NCBI RefSeq assembly: GCF_032854445.1
Contig: NC_088295.1
Span: forward strand, 34,442,510-34,506,509
From: Liolophura sinensis
Taxonomy: Eukaryota; Mollusca; Polyplacophora; Chitonida; Chitonidae
Direction of reading: 5' to 3'
Length of the DNA: 64,000 nt
Under the pieces are notes generated by a model. That model saw nothing but the letters and a program-made list of their open reading frames with translations. It did not search any database and was not told the origin of the DNA. How positions within the stretch are numbered: the stretch's first letter is position 1; each line of letters opens with the position of its first letter. The translations under genes were made by a program, and so were the position numbers. This document shows positions 44,251-60,431 of the stretch, piece by piece.

Positions 44251-44672
44251 CCATACAAGCATATTCGCAGACAATGGCTCCCCTGTGATGGATCCGCCTG
44301 GCTGCAAACATCGGAGTATTATTTGCAATGGCAGATGGATAGCTCAGTGACACAATAGACGCATTGAAGAAATTTGAAAATTTCTGCAAATACTATAGGT
44401 GGCCTGCGGTGAGTTGCTATAGTTGTGGCTCACCATATATGATGCAAGAATTAAATGTATGGTTTCACATGTCTCACGATCAAGCACATGCATGCAGTAA
44501 ACAATAACACAACACACGAAAAAAATATTATGTATTTTTATTTCTTTTAATTTCAAAATATTCCACGCTGAATTAAACAGATCAAACTACATTCGGACAA
44601 TTCTAATAAAAACAGGCAGCCTTGATGGTAGTGTAAAGCATGGTTAAAACAGAATCGGACAATACTGATCAT

Positions 44673-44678
44673 TTATTA
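44673..44678 (-). terminator. Poly(A) signal of ependymin-related copy 2
   Basis: AATAAA on the minus strand, about 185 bases after the stop codon at 44863. Confidence 0.55.
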
Positions 44679-44862
44679 GTGCAAAATACAAGGACTTCAT
44701 CATATCAAAAACAAAATTGGGCAGATCTGATAAAATAAGATTACATATCACCTGAATACAGTTCCGATTATCAACTTTTGTGAACTATCGGAAAGTCGCT
44801 AGTGTTCCGTTGTGCATCTCGTTCCTTACATGGTTTTGTGGGATATTGGTCTACCATATAGT

Positions 44863-47470
44863 CTACTGAAAGGAATGGGCAGAGTGGCCGACGGATACCC
44901 CGGCAAGCTGTAGGAAGAAGTAAATATAATCACTATAAGGCCTATACTACTCACATGGTGTTTAATATGACATTCATTATTTCTATACACCAATATTCAA
45001 AGTTTCTAACAAATCAAACGCAAAATTTTGTGTGTACATGTATACAAAAGTCAAACTTGTCAAATGTGTCACATGACCTGTTCACCTTCAATACAACCAT
45101 TTCAGTATACATTTTATGTACAATATATTTATATTTTTTTAATATAAATATTTAAAACATGAATGTGTATATTTAGGTGGACCCTGAAAATTTAGTTAGT
45201 ACCTTAAAATTGTCTTCCTTGCAGCTTGGGGGTGGGACGAACACATTCGGATCCTTTATCCCGAGGGTGAAGGAAGCGAAGGCACCAATCATGATTGACT
45301 GAACTGGGGACCAAATCAGAGATGAAAGCTGACCACATATGAAACCTCATCAGTAAAAATTTAATGACATATAACTATATGTCTGAATAGAATGGATCCA
45401 AGATGGTATGGTTTTGTTAATATTAATAATGAATATTACCATAGGAATACATAGTAAAGGTCTACATATGCATGTTGCCATGGGCACCACAATCAACTGA
45501 TCCTCCCATTATGGCTTTTTCAAAGGTCGGGAGTTGGGGACAAAAGCAATCTGTTAAATTGATATAACGCTATTTAGTTAAAATTAAAAGATTACAGTTT
45601 TATGAATGTAGCATACATTCCATAAATTAAATTCCATAAATATCTCCATAAATTAAAAAATGACACCTTCCCAATCCTATATGTTAACTGCCGAGTTTGC
45701 TCAGACGGCAACACTTACAGTTGCCTTTTTGAGACTTGACCTCCTCCACCAGTGGGGTACAGTCGTCCTGGCTGACCGAGATCGTAATGTTACTCATGTA
45801 CTCGGGCAGCATGTAGCTCCAGGAGTCGAATGAAATTCTGCTGCTCCCGCCAAGGTACGAGCTTCCCAGATAGGTGGCACTGGCTGATTGCGGCAATGTA
45901 GAAAAGAAAAATACGTGTTAGTGTAAGGTTAGTGTTTTCTCGTTATGAAACACCGTTCTTTAGACTGAATGATTTTATTTGAATGACATTTTGTTTCGTT
46001 ACACACAAGGCATTAGCATCCCGTATACAATAAACAGTCAGTAATAAATTGCTCTTTGCCCATAGATTTACCAGTCATGTGCATTTCACTTTATCACATT
46101 CAATCAAAACCACTATAATGTCTGCAGTTTTATATGGAAAGGTTTGTGGAGATCGTGGCAATGTCTAGTGGTTTTATACTCGCACTCGGACTCAGACAGC
46201 ATACGTGAATGCTGGCTCACACATCCCTTTCGGAGCCGAGTAAACGAAACGCACATCTAGTCTGGTGTGGGACGCTCATGCAGTTCATTGTTCATTGAAA
46301 AACGAAAACGAATTAAGCAAATTTATTGAGGGAGTAGGATCGGCAGTAACATAAAAGTGTCATTATTTGAAAGGAAAGAAAAAGGATTGACCGATGTTAT
46401 GTCAACGTAGATATATATGTAGCTAATGAAATATTAGTTATGGAGGAGAATTATTTAGGTGAAAATCATATTTTAAGAACAAGACAAGGCCGATATTTCA
46501 TTCAAAAGCAAGACAAAAATACCCCAGTGGATAGTGATCTACCGCTCACCAGGAATGCACGGGGAGGTCATTTTAAATGTCACGGGGTAGACGGTGCACT
46601 TGTCCTCACTTATGACGTACTGCTTCTTCTGTGGGTTGTAAAGAAACAAGAAACAAAAAATATAGAAATATGTCATAGACTTGTTCCGTTGAACATATGT
46701 TCTCAATCAAAAAATGTATTTGAAACAAGATCTCGAGGTCGCTAAGAAACAACACACAGGGAAAATGCTGTAAACAGTAATATTACGGAAGTCTGAAAAT
46801 ATTGCTGTGATGTGGCCTTAAAGCTCAATTATACATTCATTCTTGGAAGGCTCTTCTTCCTGCAGCGTTCTTACATTGGCAAAGTCATAGATTGTCTTTC
46901 CCCATCTATGTTCTCCACCTTCATCAGTCAGGGATACGATGGCCATCTTCTTGTTGGTGTAGTCACTTGACAGAAAGTTCGTTACCTGTTAAGGCAATGA
47001 TGGGATGTCTTTGAGTAACGATTCAACTACATGTAATCAACCAATATAAGCCTGAATAGTCCCTTTAGTGTTTCCATCCATGTGTGCCATGTTGCAGCAT
47101 GTAGGACTAATATGGTCATGACTGCATCCCAAAAGGACTAAATCCAAGTATGTACATCACTGTACCAACAAACATGAGGAAAAACTCGGCCTTGACACCA
47201 AATAATTCAATAAATAGTTTCTTAAAAATCAGAATAATGGCTGAACCGTTCATTATCTTTTTTTTTTTTTGAAGGTGGCGTTTCATTTATCAAAAACATA
47301 TCGTACTTTGCGTGTACTCACCCTAGATGTTCTCATGGGTTGTCCATGATCTGACGTTACCTGGTCCCCGCCAAGGACAGCTTCCCATTGGTGAGGAACA
47401 CAGCAGGGCTTGGAGATTGATTTCGCCCATGCAATTGGACGAGGAAACAAGCTACCAGAAACGTCTTCAT
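44863..47470 (-). CDS. Ependymin-related glycoprotein, copy 2, with a one-base frameshift in exon 1
   Basis: Six exons: 47322-47470, 46875-46985, 46550-46628, 45719-45883, 45203-45303 and 44863-44907. Exons 3 and 5 have the same length as in copy 1 (79 and 101 bases) and all phases agree. Family features are KPCCVPHQWEA, a Cys in SEDKCTV, YLGSSYLGG, NITISVSQDDCTP and DPNVFVPPPSC. The signal-peptide start MKTFLVACFLVQLHG and the KPCC frame are one base out of step. Exon 1 from the ATG is 149 bases against 150 in copy 1, so one base is missing, either in the genome or in the assembly. With that base the product would be about 216 residues. The rest of the frame is clean over five exons, which argues for a recent loss or a sequencing error rather than an old pseudogene. 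Confidence 0.75.
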
Positions 47471-48081
47471 GTTTTCAGCCTGGTGTACAACTAGTCAGTG
47501 ACGAGGGTGGTGAACTGTTCTATTTTATAGTCTACTTTGTTTACATTCCCAGCCAACCAGCTGACATTGAGCAAATATGACTAAATCTCACGAGTTCTCG
47601 TCGTACGATGTATCCAGTGGCTACCTGGGGCTAACAGTAGATCTCTTCTGGGTCACTCTAGCTGGTACCGTCACGCGCCCATGAATTGTCTTCGGTTATA
47701 GCAATAAAATATTCCTTCCTCTGCATGGAATTTTAGTTCTATGGTATCAATGATTCATCTTCAAATCACATGGGGCAAAAGTTTACATTCATCCAACTCG
47801 TGATGCCACTTTTTATTTGTTTAACAGCATATGTATATTGGCTGCTGGTCTAGCAGAATCAGGTTGAGGCATTATCCAGGGCGCTATTGCGAAAGTTATC
47901 CGTCACGACCTGGTCTTATCCGTGAAAAGATTTGACCTTGACGCAAACACTTTGTACGTGTGCATTCACTGGGTGATTCGCAATGGTCTTTTTATCTGAT
48001 AGTTATGACTGTATGTTTTTGTTAATTTTCATGCATTTTAATTCGTCAAGCAGCTTCCGTATATAATTTATACTGGGGATC

Positions 48082-48430
48082 GGGCATTGCAGCCGAGGAA
48101 CTTATTAAGGTTCTTGCCACTGTTTCGCTTGGACTAGTAAGTTGCAGGTTCAAGCCCGGCATCGAACAAGGAATTTGTTGATTTTCTAGATGTCACGCAC
48201 AGCGTGTTCGTGGAGCGTTAATCGCTGGCATGACAATAAATGCGGTCGAAGGCCACATGTCTTCCAACGAAGTGGTGTGCACACCTGTGCACCAAGCACA
48301 CGAAGCGAAGTTCGTCATTCACTTGACAAAGGCCGGTGGTTTACGCCGGGCACTCAGGTTTCCTCCATCCAAAACTTAACGCAATCGTAAGTGAAAAATC
48401 CTTGATTATAAAGTGTTAAACAACAATCAT
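48082..48430 (+). mobile_element. tRNA-derived SINE of a third family (C)
   Basis: Has a decayed tRNA-like head with a B-box-like CAGGTTCAAGCCC at about 48145, a body containing GACAAAGGCCGGTGGTTTAC, and the end AAAGTGTTAAACAACAATCA. The last block is the usual 3' end of many mollusc SINEs. Confidence 0.7.
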
Positions 48431-48608
48431 TATCCGGAACCTTGCCAGTGTCATATACATACAGAAAAACTATGAATTGCCACCATGGCTGGTTGAAACA
48501 GTAAGTGCATGGAATACCCGCACGAGACCATGCGTTCCAAATAGTACAAAATGAAGCCGGGCAGAACCCATGCGTGCACGCCATGCCATATCACCAACTA
48601 TTGACTCA

Positions 48609-49068
48609 GATCTGAATAACAAAACCTTACAGTAAAAATATACCGGTATTGTTTATACATCGCCGTAAAACTAAGTTATATTGTACTTTTTAAACTAAAT
48701 TTAACTATCTTTGAATTAATTTATTTATTTGACTGGTGTTTTCACGCCATACTCAAGAATATTTCACTTATACGACGGCCAGTATTATGGTGGAATACTT
48801 GAATTAAATTTAAGACAAACTTTTAATATTACCATGCAGATCTGAATAACAAAATCTTACAGTAAAAATATACCGGTATTGTTTATACATCGCCGCAAAA
48901 CTGAGTTATATTGTACTTTTTAAACTAAATTTAACTATCTTTGAATTAATTTATTTATTTGACTGGTGTTTTCACGCCATACTCAAGAATATTTCACTTA
49001 TACGACGGCCAGTATTATGGTGGAATACTTGAATTAAATTTAAGACACACTTTTAATATTACCATGCA
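48609..49068. repeat. 230-bp tandem duplication carrying a SINE A fragment in each copy
   Basis: TCTGAATAACAAAA occurs at 48611 and 48841, and the next 230 bases are repeated with only about five differences. Each unit holds the tail part of a family A SINE (TTTATTTATTTGACTGGTG through GACGGCCAGTATTATGGTGG). The duplication is therefore younger than that SINE insertion. Confidence 0.9.
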
Positions 49069-50887
49069 CTTTATACAAGCGAATAAAATAATAACAAAAT
49101 CAAAGCCTGCATATAGGAAGATCCTGTAAAGTTCGACAAACACCAGAGCTTAAGACACGGGTCAGCTCTACTGGTCGACCGGAGTTGGTCCAAGTCGCTG
49201 ATGGTTATACCACTCCATAACATTGGACGACGTTGACATAACGACTGGAGACGTATTTACGGAATCGCGTCGTAATTTCACACACACGAGCGCTTAGCAC
49301 TTCGTACAAGTCAGGTTGAGTTCAGTTAGGCCTTAAGGTCTCGTGTATGTCAAGCTCAGTACTGACTTAAAAGCTCAATATTCAGCAATAGTAGTAAACC
49401 CATGCTGATTTTCTCGCCCTATGAAGATGCGTCAGTCAATGCCTGGATGTTATCTTTATCCCATATATTCCCCTTGACCCAGCAGACGTTAGGGATGCGC
49501 GAGGTGATGAATCAGATTGTATTTATTCGTATTTATTTATTTTGGCCTATACGTTATGATCAAGTACCCCATCAACTTTACATTTGTCTTTTACAACTTG
49601 GGAACTACAAGTACACGCAAAAGATCCAGTCTAATCCACATATATCTTAAAATTTGGGAACTACCCCCGATCAAATTCAGTTTAAGCCAACTCTGTGTTG
49701 ATGTTGTTACGGTATAGAAAGCAGCAACAGAAAACAGACTCAGTGACTCAATATTACAATGTTAACAATGCTTTATATATAGAATGAGACGTACAGTTTT
49801 ACAGACAGTTAAACAACAACAACAACAACATAGGCCTACACATCAGTATTACCGGTCTTTACAAGTTTCCAGTTCACCTTTGCGTCCCAAGGAATGTATT
49901 CCAGGAAATCCAACGTAAAGACCATGGGATAAACACACAATTCACACAAGTCACAAATTGTCCTAGACAGGTACTTCGCCAGATTAGCGAACACGAACAC
50001 AGTACACAGGTTACACAGAACTGGAACAGTTAAGCCTTTGAATGACGTCACACCCGCAGAGCACAACACAGGGTAAATACAGGCATGGAGGTATAATCCA
50101 CTTCAGATCAGTCACAGCTCCCGCAGAAGCTCACAAACGAGCCGTTCAGAGACGTAGAGTAATGTCACCTTGTGGCAAAACGAACGTCCTTTACAAAACT
50201 GAAAACTTCAGTTTAGAGTCCTTGACGACCTTGTCGGTCAGGTGAGGTCAGCGTGTTAAACAAATTACACAGTCCACACTGTATAATCATAATAAAGATC
50301 CGAACACCAATAAACGTGACTTCCGCAGAAATTCACATAAACCAGACAACAGTACTACTGTGGTACACAAACGGTGCCGGCATAAAAAATCTGTCCTCCC
50401 AAATGAAACTGGCATCACCAGCTCATATCAAAATAATGGACTCGATACGAGAGCGTCTCACACTCTCCTGGCTCCCAGTGGATGCAGCAAAAATACCTCC
50501 ACTCTGCACAGAAAACACGGCTTATATACGTGCCAGGTGGATTCAACTATTCTTAGACACAGAATTAACAGCCAATGAACATCCAGTTAAATAAACAGAG
50601 CATTGAACAAGGTGCTTTCGGCCAGGTCCGCGCTGTACATATATAACAGGGCCTGTTATGCTTTCACAAAGGTCCGCAGACTAACAATACATGAAGACGT
50701 TAAATAGTCATACATAACAATGTTAACATGTGAAAACTTAGGCTATTCAAAACTGGTATTTTTTAAGGGATGGAATGGCAATGGGTATTATTGCAGTTAC
50801 ATTGCAGCAATATTACAAGTGAAACCGCAGATGTAAGTATCGTGTCATCAAGGCATCAAAAAAGACATTTGTATGTACCATGCAGAC
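49069..50887. other. Intergenic, no gene recognised
   Basis: Only a short (AAC)n run near 49813-49831 stands out. Open frames up to about 113 codons (50253-50594) show no recognisable domain and no splice or homology support. Confidence 0.45.
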
Positions 50888-51212
50888 GTGAGTGAGTGCT
50901 TAGTGTTTAACGTCATATTAAACAATTTTTTCCAGTCACATGACGACGAAGGAGTTGTTAAGAGTGCGTGTCCCAATCTTGTTGCAGGACGGATTTTCAC
51001 CGCTCTTTTATCTTGTGCTGCTTCACTGAGACAACTTACTCAAGGCAAAGTAAGACGCCCCACGGTTCAAACAGTCGCTGCACTATACCCTTAATGTTGA
51101 ATCCTACAACTTCCTTTCGCAATGTCTTATGTGTAATCCGACCCAGGACTAACCCTGGATGTACGGCTCCGAAAGTGGACCCTCTATCAACTGAGCCATC
51201 GGTAGGATTTAA
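50888..51212 (-). mobile_element. tRNA-derived SINE, family B, near full length
   Basis: Body as in the other copies (GTGAGTGCTTAGTGTTTAACG, GTCACATGACGACGAAGGAG, GTTGCAGGACGGATTTTCAC). The tRNA-like head on the minus strand shows GATGGCTCAGTTGATAGAGG and a B-box-like GGGTTAGTCCTGG. Confidence 0.85.
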
Positions 51213-51559
51213 TGCTATGTGTAATAACAATGTGATAATTATGAAGTTATGCCACTCGTAATTCACTGTATAAATCTTTGTATGGACTCGTTAGACATGT
51301 ATAGGTTATGTGTTGGACTCGACCAAATATTCCTCATGTTAACGCAGGGCAATAGTTGAAAGATCCCCCAGACCTAACGTGACATATTACCTCTTGTATA
51401 ATACTGGACACCTTGAATGTTCTGTGTGATTGTGTAAATCTTGTGTGGGCTTCACTCTCTCCTCACCCGAAGCGGTCATTTTGTGTGTTTAAAATGAGTG
51501 AGTCCATGTATAGATTTATTGTCAACTCAGCTCATTTTTTAAAGGTTGCTTGGTGTTTT

Positions 51560-51682
51560 AATTAATTTAATTATTTGATTGGTGTTTTATGTCCTACTCA
51601 AGAATATTTCAATTATGCGACGGTGGCCAGCATTATGGTTGCAGGAAACCGGGCAGAGCCCGAGGAAAACCCACGACCATTT
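51560..51682 (-). mobile_element. SINE family A fragment (tail half)
   Basis: TTAATTATTTGATTGGTGTT through 'actcaagaatatttcaatt' to GGAAACCGGGCAGAGCCCG. It is cut off before the tRNA-like head and close to the consensus of the other copies. Confidence 0.8.
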
Positions 51683-52605
51683 TAATATGTTGTGATGTGT
51701 TAATATCTGGTAAAATGTTCCAGTTGAATAATTGACCATAACCTTTCACTTTATCAAGGGTAATTGTTAATGTATGCAAGGAAAGCCTAGCGGAATGTCT
51801 TGTGCGACAATTCCCTGCGCTCCCAGCGCAGTGTTTGGAGTCGGGCGTAGCGTGACTTTCAGTTGCTTTAACGTGTCTTTAGCAAGGTAAATATGAGGTG
51901 CTTTAATGGAATTTTATTACTTAGGAATAATGCTCCTCCGATAATATTTGTAATGTAACCTTTACTGCCGTGGTCATACTGATCGAAATGATTTTTACTA
52001 CAATCTGCCCTTGAGACTGCTGTGATGTGAAAACGAGAATAACGATATCCCGGACTGTTCGATTCCTCGGGAGCTTTTTGTCAGTTTTTCTTGTTCATTG
52101 GAAATAGTTGGTCGTTTTTAATCAAGAAAAACACTCTCACGTATGTACATCAGCTCCTGTTAACTATATTTCTATTGCTATGGTTTTCCGCACTTGTATG
52201 GGTAATTAGATACCTAAATCTGGAAGACCGGTAGATCTTGGATTCAATTTGTTAATTAGGTAACGTGGTCAATAGCCTGTTGGATATAGAGAAGCTTTCC
52301 AAGTATTGGCAGATGACACACGGCATCTCAAACGGTAAACATTTTACTACATAATTAATGTATCCAGTAGTGAATACCACTGTATCGAGTGGTAAATAAA
52401 TGGATGATTTGATATTTTATGTAGGTAAAGTACCCTAGTTTGATATGTGGAATAAGGTTGATAAGAGTTGTGCCATCTTCCACCACCCTCAATACCAAGC
52501 CTAATACATCAGAACGGGTTATATATAAAGGTGTATGTACCAGTCAATTTGTGAGATATCACAAATCCTCTTGAATCTTCACTGTTTATATCAGAATAAG
52601 GGGCG
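51683..52605. other. Intergenic, nothing recognised
   Basis: No exon, RNA gene or repeat that I can name. The short frames have no support. Confidence 0.4.
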
Positions 52606-52880
52606 AGTGAGTGCTTGGGGTTTGACTTCGTACTTAACGAATTTTCAGTCATATGACGACGAAGGAATCCTCACACTGCATGTAACGAGTCTCCTTGTTG
52701 CTGGACGGATTTCAACCGCTCATTTACCTAGTGCTGCTTCACTGAGACGACTTAAAACGAAGGTAAGCCGCCCCGCCCGAGCCATTATACCGATACGGGT
52801 CAACCTGTCGTTGCACTATTCCCTTAATGCTGAACGCCAAGCGAGGAAGTTACAACTTCCTCTTAAGATCTTTGGTGTGA
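52606..52880 (-). mobile_element. tRNA-derived SINE, family B, lacking its head
   Basis: Body GAGTGAGTGCTTGGGGTTTG through GTAAGCCGCCCCGCCCGAGC to CTTAAGATCTTTGGTGTGAC. The tRNA-related head is missing. The 117-codon frame at 52535-52888 is built from this repeat. Confidence 0.85.
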
Positions 52881-53309
52881 CAGAATAAAATATGTGTTAC
52901 AACCAATACTGACATGTTTATTGGTCTTGTACTGATCAACTGGTTGATTTGGATGTTGCTGTCGATTTCACAGATTGGTGACCTTTACATTAATGTGTGA
53001 TTGGTATTTACAATAACCACAAGGGCAATTCCCAAATCTTTCAACGCAAACCAACCAAAAGATAAAGAAGTATATGAAGTAGGAAATTAGGACTGATTTA
53101 TGCAAAGAGAATCAGTGAATCAATTGAATTAGTATCCAAATTGTGTACAATGCTAGTCTGAGCGTTGTAGATGATAAATTATGGATCTCAGTTGCGCTTT
53201 GAACGCAAATGTCCAAGTATGCAACGTGGCAATCTAATTTAACACGATGAATGTGCGCTCCCCTAGCTTTGGGTTAGGCGAAATTAGAGAGTAATGAAGT
53301 AGAGTATAC

Positions 53310-53484
53310 CTTCCAGTTGAAGGTTGACATCAGTCTTTACAGGTGGCTTCACTGAGGTTTTTTGCCTAAGACATTCACGTTCTCCAATGAAATGAGATTT
53401 CTCAATTTTCCAACAAGAGTTCAAACCTAGGACTGAACAAATTAAGCACGCAGCTATTACTTTTCTGCTCTTCGTGGGAGGCAT
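53310..53484 (-). CDS. Possible first exon of a small secreted or membrane protein
   Basis: I do not recognise it. The ATG opens 58 codons with a short basic start (MPPTKSRK), a hydrophobic stretch (VIAACLICSVLGL) like a signal peptide or membrane anchor, and two further Cys residues. The frame then meets a consensus-like donor (GAAG then GTATAC). No following exon was found on the minus strand before RPL3 ends its own UTR region. It could equally be chance. Confidence 0.2.
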
Positions 53485-53569
53485 GTTTTACCTATATCAC
53501 CTCAGCAACCCAAATCAGGATGTATACAAAGATGCGATTTCCCCAACAGCACACCACTCCAGGTGGTTT

Positions 53570-53690
53570 ACATCGGAGTTTGATTTGAGCCTGGAGGCCT
53601 CACTGGTGAGAGACCGCAGCACTAACACATTATAGGCAACTGCTATGAGAACATTTCAGTCCACTGAGCCAACCAGCTATACTGAATTAT
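53570..53690 (-). mobile_element. Possible SINE head fragment
   Basis: On the minus strand AGCTGGTTGGCTCAGTGGAC resembles a tRNA A-box region, and GAGGCCTCCAGGCTCAAATC sits about where a B box would be. It is too decayed to assign to a family. Confidence 0.35.
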
Positions 53691-53758
53691 TCATAGATGC
53701 ACTTTCTGAAATATAAATACACCAACTCAAGGCAATGACGTCCATTCCATTGGGTCAA

Positions 53759-53764
53759 TTTATT
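53759..53764 (-). terminator. Poly(A) signal of RPL3
   Basis: AATAAA on the minus strand about 42 bases past the stop codon, which gives the short 3' UTR usual for ribosomal protein mRNAs. Confidence 0.75.
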
Positions 53765-53805
53765 CTTATAAATGACACCTGGTACAGTAAAATAATGAGG
53801 TACTC

Positions 53806-59747
<5,942 letters not shown>

Positions 59748-59770
59748 GATGGCAGCCTCGACAGGAAAGG
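59748..59770 (-). promoter_or_regulatory. 5' TOP leader of RPL3
   Basis: On the minus strand CCTTTCCTGTCGAGGCTGCC directly precedes ATC and the ATG. A C followed by a short pyrimidine run is the known 5' terminal oligopyrimidine signature of ribosomal protein mRNAs, which couples their translation to mTOR. The start site is inferred from this motif and gives a 23-base leader. Confidence 0.65.
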
Positions 59771-60431
59771 CTGTCTTGTTTGTGCCCACGTGTTATATTA
59801 CCCTATTCCCATAGTCACGCAGACATGCACATCAAATCCGGTTTTCTCTAGCAACAAGCATAGCAAGAAGCTTGCAAGAAAAAAAAACTTTTTTTATATA
59901 TTGTTCCCTTTAACTGTAAGCTGTACTAACCTTATTCAAAATGTTCTAACTTTTTAAACCATGTCACTTTAAATTAATTATATAAGCTATATTAAAAGCG
60001 TAATTATGCTTTGTATAAAATATTCAAATATCCTTTATTACTTAAGTTCAATGTATACCTTGAATACCGTCACTTCATACAATCTACTTATTAATAACAG
60101 TTCAGTGGTTAAAACACGGAAGGTAATGTCGTAGATCAGTGAGCTGTATTATTGTATTAAATATAGCTATAACGCTTGTATGCCTAGCTGTACCTGGGTC
60201 TATTATATATATAATCCCTGGCTGTACTATTCTCCTATTTACTGGTGCCTTGCTCAAAGACATCCTCAAAGTCATTCAGATAAATTACTTCAAATTTTTT
60301 ACACGGTTGCCACAAACTTGAGAAGAGGCTATGAATTTGTTACGCGTTTTTTTTTTTTTTTGGCAGTGCGGCTGTGAGAATAAGGTAACGGGGTCGAAAA
60401 TCGACTGCTGAAGTTTGCGACATCATCCAAC
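59771..60431. promoter_or_regulatory. Shared region between divergent RPL3 and NDUFB10
   Basis: RPL3 is transcribed leftwards from about 59770 and NDUFB10 rightwards, with its ATG at 60432. Both promoters must lie in about 0.66 kb. The sequence is AT-rich with a T run near 60347-60361 and no obvious TATA box at the expected place for either gene. Confidence 0.5.

Noticed and set aside
52535-52888. 117-codon open frame
   Set aside because: Almost wholly SINE family B sequence.
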